Source: Acidobacteriaceae bacterium | Lineage (GTDB): Bacteria > Acidobacteriota > Terriglobia > Bryobacterales > Bryobacteraceae | NCBI GenBank assembly: GCA_019240405.1 | Contig: JAFAYL010000022.1 | Location: forward strand, 21,328-85,327 | DNA: 64,000 bases | Reading direction: 5' to 3' | In this document: positions 53,225 through 62,175 of the stretch, piece after piece | Layout of the letters: every line of letters starts with the position of its first letter | How positions within the stretch are numbered: position 1 is the first letter of the stretch | Translations under genes and position numbers: made by a program | The notes under the pieces: generated by a model | The model's input: only the letters and a program-made list of their open reading frames with translations | Told to the model about the DNA's origin: nothing | Database searches by the model: none

Positions 53225-55768
53225 TTAGGCCAAATCGAATTTCTCGTGATGCAGATTAGCATCACTTGTCACCAGCACGGGGCGGCCAAGAGTCTCCTCA
53301 ACTTCTTCCAGATAACGGTTGCTGCTGGCCTTTAATACCTTAGCAACCGCCGGGTTCACGCGCAGCACGACATCCTTGCTTTCTATAGCCTTGGCAATTT
53401 TCTGTGCTTCGACAAGGATCTCACCGATAATGGTTTGAACGTTCTTGATGTAACCGGCGCCCTCGCAATACGGGCAAGGTGAACACAGCGTGCGCTCGAG
53501 ACTCTGCTTCACTCGCTTGCGTGTAATGGCGACCAACCCGAAGTCGTTAAATTGAAGAATCTTGTAAGGCGCACGGTCTGCACGCATGGCCTCTTCCAAG
53601 CTCTGCATTACCTTTTGGCGATTCTTGCGCTCCTCCATGTCGATGAAGTCCAACACAATGATGCCGCCGAGGTCGCGTAAGCGAATCTGCCGCACGATCT
53701 CCTTTGCCGCTTCCGTGTTTGTCTTGACGATAGTATCTTCGAGGCGGTTCGATTTGCCCACAAACTTGCCAGTGTTGATGTCCACGGCTACCAGCGCTTC
53801 GGTCTGGTTGATCACAATGTAACCACCCGATTTCAGCCACACTTTGGGGCGAAGCGCCTTCTCTAACTCCTGTGTGATGCTAAACGCATCGAAAATCGGA
53901 GCCGAGCGCGTGTACATCTTCACGCGGCTCACAAGCGCGGGCTGAAAGCGTTGCATAAAGCTCAGCACGTTCTCATAGAGCTCTTCGTTATCAACCCAAA
54001 TCGCTTTGAAATCTTCAGTCAGCCTATCGCGCAGAATGCGCTGCACAATGTCCAGATCGTAATGGAGCAACGCAGGTGCAGGCTTCTTTTCCGCTTTTGC
54101 ACGAATGTCCATCCAGAGGTTGTAAAGGAACTCCATGTCAGAGGCAATTTCGTCCTCGGACACACCTTCACCTGCGGTACGGACGATGAAGCCACCTGAC
54201 ATGCCTGCGCTGTGTTTCTGCAGAATGCGCTTGAGCCGGTGACGCTCCTCTTCACTAGCGATTTTTCGCGAGACACCAGCTTGGGCGACGCTCGGCATAA
54301 AGACGACGTAGCGGCCCGGCAGGGCGACATGCGAAGTGATGCGCGCTCCCTTTTGGCCGAGCGGCTCTTTCGCAATTTGAACAATGATTTCCTGGCCCGG
54401 TTTGAGCAGATCTGAGATAGATGGCGCCGTACGCTCCGGTCTGCTCAATAAGCGCGCTTCCTGATCCTCTGGAAAAGGCTCGGGGCGAGTTTGCTCGTGG
54501 ATGGCTGCTGTGGCGCCACTCGGACTGGACGCTACCTCGGTCACCGCGCTGGCGTTGCCGACATTATTGAAGCGATTTCCCCCTCGTCTGCGGCGCATGC
54601 GCCGCGAGAGACGATGCATGTACCGTCCGCCTTGCGCGCGCATCACCGCTGTCTGCGCGGCGAGGGATTGGGTGGGAGGGATGTCCTGTTGGTGAACTTC
54701 GGTGTCGCCCGATGATAACGTGAGCTCCCGAGAAGCAGAGACATTCGACGGATTTTCATCGACTGCATGCCCATCCTCAAATCGAACGGTTCCGCAGTCT
54801 TGCTGTCCAGAAGTCTCGAGATCTTCTGATGAGCTCGGACCAGGAGCATCCTGCTTCACTTCCTCTAATTTCTCTTCCTCAGCAGAAGGGTCTTCGTAGT
54901 GCGACAGAACCTTGTCAGCGGTTTCGATCTCGTCAGCTTCGGCGTCCAGATCTTCGGGTTGGTCCGAACTGCCCTGAGGAGATTGTTCCTCTTCAGGTCC
55001 GTTTCCGGATGCAGCGGGTTTGTCTGAACTCTCTGGCTGCGCTATTACAGTTTCGAAAGGCGGCGAGACTTCAGAGTCAGTTGGTCTCGTTTCGAGATTT
55101 CGATACTTTGCGAGCGACTCGCCCGGAAGGAGGATGACGTCGGGCGAAGGTTGTGGCTCCCCTGCTTGCTGATCCGGTCGCGGTTCTTGCGGAAGCTGTG
55201 CAGCAGGAGGCTGTGCGTATTTGTTCTCTGGGAATCCCTGTCCTCTGGGACGGCGGCGCCGCGAACGTCTTCCTCGGCGATCGCCCCGCAGGCCCCGCTC
55301 GTTTTCTGTGCGCTCGATCGGCTTAATGGGGACCGGCTCGCCACTAATTTGGAGAGTGTTATTTGGTGTTTCTTCTGCCGCGACAGATTCGGATTCCGAA
55401 AACGATAAAGCTTCTGCCCGCGTGTCGCGCGCATCGCCGTTTCGGTCGTCGGAGGCACGCTCTACACTGCGCGGTTGCGTGTAATCGCGGCGATCGCTGC
55501 GGACAGGCCTATCGTCCGTTACTGCGTCGATGTCTTCATGTTCCTCAAAAAAATCCGATACATAGAGGAACGTATCGCGCTCCAGACCAAGATCGACGAA
55601 TGCCGATTGCATCCCGGGGAGCACGCGTGTTACTCGGCCTTTATGTATACTCCCGGCGAGCGAATACTCATTTCCGCGCTGAAAGTAGATCTCGACGAGC
55701 TGATCGTCTTCGAGAACAGCTACTTTTGTTTCGTGGCGATTGGATCCAATCACCAACTCCTTACTCAT
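53225..55768 (-). CDS. rng: Ribonuclease E/G with a large insertion in its S1 domain
   Basis: Endoribonuclease for mRNA decay and rRNA maturation, 847 residues from ATG 55768 (AAGGTGG upstream). The N-terminus SKELVIGSNRHETKVAVLEDDQLVEIYFQ and KGRVTRVLPGMQSAFVDLGLERDTFLYVSD begin the S1 domain, which is interrupted at about residue 85. A 350-residue acidic, Pro/Gln/Arg-rich, probably disordered segment follows, and the S1 fold resumes near 450 (QEIIVQIAKEPLGQKGARIT). The catalytic Asp pair is in LVAVDINTGKFVG (about 660) and IVLDFIDM (about 706), and the zinc link CPYC is near 767. It has no C-terminal degradosome tail, so the insertion may take that role. It stands at the end of the mre cluster. 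Confidence 0.92.
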   Translation of the reverse strand: MSKELVIGSNRHETKVAVLEDDQLVEIYFQRGNEYSLAGSIHKGRVTRVLPGMQSAFVDLGLERDTFLYVSDFFEEHEDIDAVTDDRPVRSDRRDYTQPRSVERASDDRNGDARDTRAEALSFSESESVAAEETPNNTLQISGEPVPIKPIERTENERGLRGDRRGRRSRRRRPRGQGFPENKYAQPPAAQLPQEPRPDQQAGEPQPSPDVILLPGESLAKYRNLETRPTDSEVSPPFETVIAQPESSDKPAASGNGPEEEQSPQGSSDQPEDLDAEADEIETADKVLSHYEDPSAEEEKLEEVKQDAPGPSSSEDLETSGQQDCGTVRFEDGHAVDENPSNVSASRELTLSSGDTEVHQQDIPPTQSLAAQTAVMRAQGGRYMHRLSRRMRRRRGGNRFNNVGNASAVTEVASSPSGATAAIHEQTRPEPFPEDQEARLLSRPERTAPSISDLLKPGQEIIVQIAKEPLGQKGARITSHVALPGRYVVFMPSVAQAGVSRKIASEEERHRLKRILQKHSAGMSGGFIVRTAGEGVSEDEIASDMEFLYNLWMDIRAKAEKKPAPALLHYDLDIVQRILRDRLTEDFKAIWVDNEELYENVLSFMQRFQPALVSRVKMYTRSAPIFDAFSITQELEKALRPKVWLKSGGYIVINQTEALVAVDINTGKFVGKSNRLEDTIVKTNTEAAKEIVRQIRLRDLGGIIVLDFIDMEERKNRQKVMQSLEEAMRADRAPYKILQFNDFGLVAITRKRVKQSLERTLCSPCPYCEGAGYIKNVQTIIGEILVEAQKIAKAIESKDVVLRVNPAVAKVLKASSNRYLEEVEETLGRPVLVTSDANLHHEKFDLA

Positions 55769-56032
55769 GTTCACCACCTTCATCAGGCCGATGGTGAGAG
55801 TACAGAGACCTTCGGATTACACCGCGCTCAGAGCACTTCGGCGCAGCGGTTGAACGCAAAATCCGTTGCCTCGGGCGGCGGCGGAGACTTGCTCGACAAC
55901 ACCCTCGCCCGATACGTTTACATCAGTTTCGAGTAAACAAGAAAATCTTGTAGGCAATCCGAAAACTCTGTTTGTCCTACTCAGTTCGACCCTTTTATTT
56001 ATCAAAATCGGCCTACTTAGACCGTCAATTTT
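55769..56032. other. Intergenic gap of 264 bases between rng and rodA
   Basis: Contains only short frames opposite to or across the gene ends, with no ribosome-binding site and no convincing hairpin. A promoter for rng may lie here, but I cannot point to boxes. Confidence 0.5.
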
Positions 56033-57124
56033 TCAATTCACAAACCTTCTCAACCTGACGCTGTTCACCAGGCCCAGCATCAGAAAAACCGACCACGTAT
56101 TCGAGCCTCCCGAGCTCATCAGCGGAAGCGGAATTCCAGTGATCGGCATACGCCCGACCACCATTCCGACATTGACCAATACATGGAACAGCAACAATGA
56201 GGCGACGCCCATCGAGATATAAAGGCCCGCTCTGTCTGTCGCCGTCTGCGCATTCTGCACAACCTGCATGATCAAAAGAAAATACAAAACAAGCGCGATC
56301 ACAACTCCTACAAACCCGTGTTCTTCAGCAAACGAGGAGAAGATGAAATCTGTGTGAGGAACCGGCAGAAAGCCCAGATGGGTCTGGGAACTTTCTTTGG
56401 CGCCGCGACCCCACATTCCACCATTGCCGACGGCAATTCTCGACTGGATAACCTGAAAACCCGTTCCTTTGGGGTCCCGGTCAGGGTAGATGAAGCTTAC
56501 CAGCCGATCCTTTTGGTACGGCTTAAGAAAATGATATCCGATTGGCAAAGTGACGACTAGTATCCCTAGGACCACGAGGAGGTATTTCCATCGCAAACCG
56601 GCCATCAAAACGCCACAAACAAGAATGGGTAAATACGTTAGCGCCGTGCCGAGATCGGGTTCCTTCATGACGAGCACCATGGGAACGGCAACCAGGCCGG
56701 CAAGCTTCAGGATGTCCTTCCACTCCAGCGATTCCGTTTTCAGGGTGGTCAGATAACTGGCGATCAGCAGTATCAAAACAATCTTTACGAACTCGGACGT
56801 TTGAAATGTGAAGGCGCCCGCTTTTATCCAACGCGTTGATCCGAAAACTTTGTTGCCGACCAATGCCGTGGCGATCAGTAGCACGACCGAGACTACGTAC
56901 AGATAGAAAACTCTGTGTCCCAATAAAGAGTGGTAATCGACAAGCGAGACAATCCACATCATGGCAAGGCCTGTTGCAATCCAAATGATCTGCTTCCACC
57001 AGGCATCTTGCCATCTGCTTCCGGAGGTCGCGCTATAGATCTGTAATACGCCCAAGCCGCATAAAGCAAGGGTGATGAAAAGGAGCGGCCAATCGAGTTC
57101 GCGAAGGCTGCGGTAGATCGGCAT
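56033..57124 (-). CDS. rodA: Peptidoglycan glycosyltransferase RodA
   Basis: SEDS-family glycan polymerase for side-wall growth, 363 residues with about ten membrane helices. WPLLFITLALCGLGVLQIYSATS opens as in RodA; the conserved loop GFQVIQSRIAVGNGGMWGRG (about 212-231) and the motif SFAEEHGFVGVV (about 262) contain residues needed for activity, and GRMPITGIPLPLMSSGGSN (about 325-343) is the SEDS signature. It overlaps the PBP2 stop by one base and works with it in the elongasome. Confidence 0.96.
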   Translation of the reverse strand: MPIYRSLRELDWPLLFITLALCGLGVLQIYSATSGSRWQDAWWKQIIWIATGLAMMWIVSLVDYHSLLGHRVFYLYVVSVVLLIATALVGNKVFGSTRWIKAGAFTFQTSEFVKIVLILLIASYLTTLKTESLEWKDILKLAGLVAVPMVLVMKEPDLGTALTYLPILVCGVLMAGLRWKYLLVVLGILVVTLPIGYHFLKPYQKDRLVSFIYPDRDPKGTGFQVIQSRIAVGNGGMWGRGAKESSQTHLGFLPVPHTDFIFSSFAEEHGFVGVVIALVLYFLLIMQVVQNAQTATDRAGLYISMGVASLLLFHVLVNVGMVVGRMPITGIPLPLMSSGGSNTWSVFLMLGLVNSVRLRRFVN

Positions 57125-59055
57125 TATTGAAGAACTACTCCCTCCGGCTGCACATTACCTTTCGGATAGAGGTCCTGCGCATCCGCAAAAAGTCGGGGCG
57201 GCGATAAGCGTCGAAGCTCCGCGAAATGCGATGCCGAGAGCCGCGCTTTCTTATCGAAATAGGCTTTCAGTACGTCTCGCACAATGGGCGCGGCTCTGTC
57301 GCCGTGTTCTCCGTTCTCAAACAGGGCGACGACAACGATCTCCGGCGCTTCTTCAGGAGCGAAGCCTACGAACCAGGCATTGTCTTTCATTGATTGGCCG
57401 AGCTTTGTGCCTTTCAGCAACTGGTTTGAAGCGAGCTGTGCTGTGCCGGTTTTACCGCAGACCTTTATGTTTGGCAGTTGCGCAACTCGACCTGTACCGC
57501 CTTCGTTCACGACACCGTACATTCCGTAAACCACGTCTTCCAAGTTTTCCGAGTGCAAGTTGCCGGACCTCATCAAGATTGGGGCCGTGGATTTTAGTAA
57601 GTGAGGCTTGTACCATTTGCCGCGCACGGCGAGGCCGCCCTCAGCGGCCGCCAGCTCGAGAGGTGAAACGGTTACGGCCCCCTGCCCGATTCCGACCGAA
57701 ATTGTTTCACCGGCGTACCACTTTTGTCGAAACATACGCATCTTCCAGTGACTCGATGGCATTGTGCTTTCGCGCTCGTTGGGGAGATCGATTCCGGTTT
57801 TGTGGCCGAAACCTGCCAGCTCGGCGTAATGGGCTAATCGATCGATGCCGAGGCGATTGGCAACGTTATAGAAGTAAACATCACACGATTGGGCGATGGC
57901 TCGGTGTAACGAGATCTTGCCGTGGCCTCCCTGTTTTTGCCGCCAGCACGCGAAATAGTGACCATAGAAAGATGCTCCGCCCGGGCAGTGGAATTCCGTT
58001 TCGTCGTCAATCACGCCCGACTCGAGTCCCGCAAGCGCAACAAAGGGTTTGAAGGTTGAGCCCGGCGCGAATTCGGCCTGAGTGGCGCGATTCATTAGCG
58101 GTTTGTACGGATCATTCGCGATCTCATTCCAATCCGTGCGGCTGATCCGCCCTGTAAACTTGTTTGGGTCAAACGTCGGCCGACTTACCATTGCGAGCAC
58201 TTCGCCGGTTCGGGGATCAAGCGCCACGACTGCGCCTCGCTTATCTTCCATGGCGAGCTCGGCGACGGCCTGGAGGTCGAGATCGATCGTGAGTTGCAAA
58301 TCTTTGCCCGGGACGGCGGGTTGCGGCTCTGCGATCTGGCGTTCGCGACCCATGTTATCGACCATGACCCGCTGTTTTCCATCCACGCCGCGAAGGGCGT
58401 GATCGTACTGGCGCTCAAGGCCGTCTTTGCCGATGATGTCGCCCTGGTGATAATCGATGAAGGCCGCAGAATTCAGCTCTGATTCGCTGATTTCGCCGAC
58501 GTAGCCGATGACGTGAGCAGCGAAGCCATCCTGCGGGTATTGGCGCCGCCAGGCCTTTATCAATTCCATTTCAGGGAATGTGTTGGCATCGCGGTGCGAT
58601 TCTACAAAGGCGATTTCATCCCGCGTCAGCTGATCCTTGATGATGATTTGCGGCGTGGATCCCATTCGGCGAATTTTGCCGGCGAGATCGCCGTAATCGA
58701 GCTGTAATGCTTCCGCGATCGCGGGAAGGTGCTCCCATTTGATTTGATCCCGGTTCAACAGCAGCGAGTAGGAGGCCTTATTGTCCACAATGACCCGCCC
58801 ATCGCGATCCAGAAACTTGCCCCGAGGAGCTAAAATCGGGGTGCTCTTAATTCGATTTCGCTCAGCAGCCTCGCTGTAGACGTCGGGGTTCTGGACCTGG
58901 AGCTTCCAAAAGCCGGACACGAGAAAGATGAAGACCACGACAACGAGATACTGAAAAATCGCGATTTTTCCGGCTGCGAATTTAGGATCGTCGCGCGTGA
59001 ACCGCTCGGAGGGTAGCTCCTCGATGCGGTGGCGCTCCCGTTCAAGTAATGCCAC
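57124..59055 (-). CDS. mrdA: Penicillin-binding protein 2 (class B transpeptidase)
   Basis: Cross-links side-wall peptidoglycan in the periplasm, partner of RodA. 643 residues. A membrane anchor lies at about 31-50 (AIFQYLVVVVFIFLVSGFW), the pedestal/dimer domain follows (about 60-250), and the transpeptidase domain carries the nucleophile in PGSTFKPF (Ser near 332), the second motif Ser-Cys-Asp in AQSCDVYFYNV and the third KTGTA (VCGKTGTAQLAS). The gene lies between mreD and rodA. Target of beta-lactams by family knowledge. Confidence 0.96.
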   Translation of the reverse strand: MALLERERHRIEELPSERFTRDDPKFAAGKIAIFQYLVVVVFIFLVSGFWKLQVQNPDVYSEAAERNRIKSTPILAPRGKFLDRDGRVIVDNKASYSLLLNRDQIKWEHLPAIAEALQLDYGDLAGKIRRMGSTPQIIIKDQLTRDEIAFVESHRDANTFPEMELIKAWRRQYPQDGFAAHVIGYVGEISESELNSAAFIDYHQGDIIGKDGLERQYDHALRGVDGKQRVMVDNMGRERQIAEPQPAVPGKDLQLTIDLDLQAVAELAMEDKRGAVVALDPRTGEVLAMVSRPTFDPNKFTGRISRTDWNEIANDPYKPLMNRATQAEFAPGSTFKPFVALAGLESGVIDDETEFHCPGGASFYGHYFACWRQKQGGHGKISLHRAIAQSCDVYFYNVANRLGIDRLAHYAELAGFGHKTGIDLPNERESTMPSSHWKMRMFRQKWYAGETISVGIGQGAVTVSPLELAAAEGGLAVRGKWYKPHLLKSTAPILMRSGNLHSENLEDVVYGMYGVVNEGGTGRVAQLPNIKVCGKTGTAQLASNQLLKGTKLGQSMKDNAWFVGFAPEEAPEIVVVALFENGEHGDRAAPIVRDVLKAYFDKKARLSASHFAELRRLSPPRLFADAQDLYPKGNVQPEGVVLQ

Positions 59056-59119
59056 TGAGAATTCCGGGGTGAGAGAGGCTAGGGATCACCCTTGCTTTCA
59101 TTGTATCGAGAATGGCGGG

Positions 59120-59668
59120 TTAGGCAGTGCCTGCAAGCCTCATCCGGTCAAGGATCAGGAATAAAGGTATGGCAACTGCGGCGTTCAGAGCTCCGTGAAC
59201 GAATGTCTCTTGAGGATCGAAGGGCACGATCTGACCAAGCAATGCACGGCGCATGATCCAGTAGAAAAATGCGTGAAAGAAATAAAAGAAGAAGCTAAGC
59301 ACGACCCGAATAAGCGTGCTCTCTACGTTGAAGCGCTGGCTGACTGCAGCGGCGAAGTAACCGACCAGCGTTTTTGCGATTCCGTACATGCCGATAGGAA
59401 TGTTGGCGGGCGAAAGGGAATCTTCCGCCAACCCAACAAAAGCCCCAAACAGTAGCGAAGCAAGTTGGTTGCGCCGCATAAGGCCGAAATAAACCGTGAG
59501 CAGCAACGGCAACTCAAGCCATTCGGTATGAGGAATCAGGCGAGGTAAATAGAATTTGATGATGATCGCGACCAGCGTGATCGCCAAAAGCGCCGGAAAT
59601 TGGAAACGGCTGAACCAGTTTTCCCGGATGGGCCGCCGGGTTAGTATCTGATCACTTGTCTCATTCAT
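59120..59668 (-). CDS. mreD: Rod shape-determining protein MreD
   Basis: Polytopic inner-membrane protein of the elongasome, 182 residues and five or six helices (LLAITLVAIIIKFYLPRLI, LLLTVYFGLM, VVLSFFFYFFHAFFYWIM). GLAEDSLSPANIPIGMYGIAKTLVGYFAAAVS (about 80-110, GxxxDxxS type) is the family block. Overlaps mreC by 4 bases (ATGA), so it is translationally coupled. Confidence 0.9.
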   Translation of the reverse strand: MNETSDQILTRRPIRENWFSRFQFPALLAITLVAIIIKFYLPRLIPHTEWLELPLLLTVYFGLMRRNQLASLLFGAFVGLAEDSLSPANIPIGMYGIAKTLVGYFAAAVSQRFNVESTLIRVVLSFFFYFFHAFFYWIMRRALLGQIVPFDPQETFVHGALNAAVAIPLFLILDRMRLAGTA

Positions 59669-60969
59669 CGCTCAGGGGGCGTGGGTTCTTGGGCCTGAGG
59701 GGGCGACTGCTTGTGACGGGGCGCGCCCAAAGGAAGTACGGGCGATGATTTTGTGGCAGACTGCTTTTCAGTACCGCCGCTGTTGGTGGTGGCCAGTTTA
59801 GATTGCGGTCTAGCCCCCAAAACCGGGGGGCTTTCGCGGGCCGCTGGTGTTTTGAGCGATTCGGGTTTCGATTTGGTCTGGGCTGCCGCTGTTTCAGCCG
59901 TTTGGTGTTCGCTGCTCTCCTGGTTGAGCGCCGGCTTTATCGCGCCTTCTGGCTTGCGGTTGAAATCGGGCATATTTGACCCCACGCCGCCATAGACGTG
60001 GCCCTCCTGCTTCCCCAAGGCGTCATATCTCTGTACGATCTTGTCCGCCTCTGTTTGGGGCTTGGAATTCTGGGTATCTTTCGCCTCCGTATCTGAGGGC
60101 GGCGGCGGAAGCATTCTCACCGCAGCCTGTTCCTGTTTGGGCGCGTCAGGAATCTGCTGATGCGCGCCTTGGAGAATAACCAGAACTTCATCGACGCCGC
60201 CGGGGGCTCCACTAAGACTGAGCCTGATATCTTTCGTGCCTTGGCCAGGCTGAGATGAGACCACTTTGCCGACCGGAAAACCTTTCGGGAAGATGCGATC
60301 TTCACCCGATGTGTAGAACCACTCGCCTATGTCGATCTTGTCCTCATTTTGAATTTGCTCGACCAGGCAACTTCCGCCGCCGCAGTTGAGAACGCCGTGA
60401 ACGTGCCCTTTCTGCGATTCAACTCCGACTTTGAAGGTTGGATCTGTTACAAGAAGGACTTGTGAAACCAGCGGGTAAACGGCTGTAACTTTGCCAACAA
60501 TTCCCTCTGGTGTAACGACTGCCATTCCCTGATCAATCCCGCTGGTTGAGCCACGGTCGATGAATACGGCTTTCGCCGTTACGACGGTGCTGTTGCCGAT
60601 GACGCGCGCGGCGACAGTTTTCGATGGCGATTGCTGTTGAAAGACGCTGAGGGCGCGGGCATGTTCCGCAGTTGCAAGCTGATTGCGGTAATAGATGTTC
60701 TCCATCTGAAGATGGTCATTTTCCGCGTGCAGTTTGCGATTCTGCTCTCGGGTATCGAGAAGAATGAAGTAATCCTCCAGAAATCCAATAGTGTTTCGCC
60801 GGATGGCTTCGACGATCCCGGCCATCGGAGTGACGGCGCTAACTGCCCAAACCCGGATCAGACGCTCGTCGCGCGCTGTCTTTACCTGATAGGCCAAGTA
60901 GAGCAGTTGCGCCACGATGACGATTAACAGAACGGTAAGGTTCTTAAAACGGCTAAGCAGCGCCTCCAT
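59665..60969 (-). CDS. mreC: Cell shape-determining protein MreC with a long C-terminal extension
   Basis: Periplasmic elongasome scaffold, 434 residues. Membrane anchor at about 9-26 (LTVLLIVIVAQLLYLAY), a coiled coil (about 75-115, LHAENDHLQMENIYYRNQLATAEHARA), and the beta-domain (about 120-275, VIGNSTVVTAKAVFIDRGSTSGIDQGMAVVT, SQVLLVTDPTFKVGV). The family usually ends near 280; here a Pro/Gln/Ser-rich tail of about 150 residues is added. Overlaps mreD; mreB is 88 bases upstream. Confidence 0.93.
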   Translation of the reverse strand: MEALLSRFKNLTVLLIVIVAQLLYLAYQVKTARDERLIRVWAVSAVTPMAGIVEAIRRNTIGFLEDYFILLDTREQNRKLHAENDHLQMENIYYRNQLATAEHARALSVFQQQSPSKTVAARVIGNSTVVTAKAVFIDRGSTSGIDQGMAVVTPEGIVGKVTAVYPLVSQVLLVTDPTFKVGVESQKGHVHGVLNCGGGSCLVEQIQNEDKIDIGEWFYTSGEDRIFPKGFPVGKVVSSQPGQGTKDIRLSLSGAPGGVDEVLVILQGAHQQIPDAPKQEQAAVRMLPPPPSDTEAKDTQNSKPQTEADKIVQRYDALGKQEGHVYGGVGSNMPDFNRKPEGAIKPALNQESSEHQTAETAAAQTKSKPESLKTPAARESPPVLGARPQSKLATTNSGGTEKQSATKSSPVLPLGAPRHKQSPPQAQEPTPPER

Positions 60970-61057
60970 GGCTTCTTTCTTTACTGTAAGGGTGTGGAAA
61001 CGACTGTGCCAAGACTCTCTCGGATTTGCTTAACCCTGGAGAGCTAAGTTTGAAAAA

Positions 61058-62083
61058 TTATTCAATCGCGATACGCCGCAACAGCTTAAAGTCTGTGAGC
61101 ATCATGCCCGTACCCAATACGACCGAAGCCAGGGGATCGTCAGCAATAGAGACGGGCAGCCCCGTTTCTTCGCGAATGCGGCGATCAAGATTCTTGAGCA
61201 AAGCGCCGCCGCCGGTCAGCACGATACCGCGATCGCTGATATCAGCGCTCAATTCCGGCGGAGTGCGCTCGAGCGCCACCCGGATGGCGTTCATGATCGT
61301 GCCGACGCATTCGGCGAGCGCTTCGCGGATTTCAGAGTCCTCGATGGTTACGGTTTTAGGCACGCCTTCAATGAGGTTGCGGCCCTTGATTTCCATCGAA
61401 AGCGGCCGGTCGAGCGGGTGGGCGGAGCCAATCTGAATTTTGATCTGCTCGGCAGTGCGTTCGCCTATCAGCAAGTTGTACTTGCGTTTCAGATAACTCA
61501 TGATCGCGTCATCCATCTCATTGCCCGCAACCCGGACGGACCGAGAGTAGACAATTCCGGAGAGCGAAATCACGGCTACATCGGTAGTGCCACCGCCGAT
61601 ATCAACGATCATGTTTCCCTGAGGCTCGGTGATCGGCAGGCCGGCTCCAATGGCGGCAACCATGGCCTGTTCCACCAAATGAACCTCACTCGCCTTGGCG
61701 CGATAAGCGGATTCGCTGACGGCGCGTTTTTCAACCTGAGTGATCTCGCTTGGAACGCCAATCACAATCCGCGGATGTACGAGCATTTTGCGGCCGTGCG
61801 CTTTTTGAATGAAGTAGTTCAGCATGCGCTCGGTCACTTTAAAATCAGCGATGACGCCGTCCTTCATAGGACGAATTGCAACGATATTACCCGGCGTGCG
61901 GCCCACCATTTCTTTAGCTTCTTTGCCGACCGCCTCTATTTCGCTCGTGTTTTTGTTAATGGCGACGATGGAAGGCTCGTTGACAACTATGCCCTTTCCC
62001 TTGGCGAACACCAAGGTATTCGCGGTACCGAGATCTATTGCGAGATCGGACGAAATTAGGCTAAAAACGGACCTGAAATTCAT
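61058..62083 (-). CDS. mreB: Rod shape-determining actin homologue MreB
   Basis: Bacterial actin that organises side-wall synthesis. 341 residues. The phosphate-1 loop is LAIDLGTANTLVFAKGKGIVV (about 13-33), the phosphate-2 motif is MIVDIGGGTTDVAVISLSG (about 160), and the adenosine motif is GIVLTGGGALLKNLDRRI (about 285). First gene of the cluster; a divergent beta-propeller gene starts 93 bases away. Confidence 0.97.
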   Translation of the reverse strand: MNFRSVFSLISSDLAIDLGTANTLVFAKGKGIVVNEPSIVAINKNTSEIEAVGKEAKEMVGRTPGNIVAIRPMKDGVIADFKVTERMLNYFIQKAHGRKMLVHPRIVIGVPSEITQVEKRAVSESAYRAKASEVHLVEQAMVAAIGAGLPITEPQGNMIVDIGGGTTDVAVISLSGIVYSRSVRVAGNEMDDAIMSYLKRKYNLLIGERTAEQIKIQIGSAHPLDRPLSMEIKGRNLIEGVPKTVTIEDSEIREALAECVGTIMNAIRVALERTPPELSADISDRGIVLTGGGALLKNLDRRIREETGLPVSIADDPLASVVLGTGMMLTDFKLLRRIAIE

Positions 62084-62175
62084 GCCCTGCCGGTTCTGAT
62101 GTCAATAGGACTTCTCAGAGCGTAACATAGGACTTACACCAGGCGGAGTGGCGAAAGAGTATTCTTTTCAAACGG

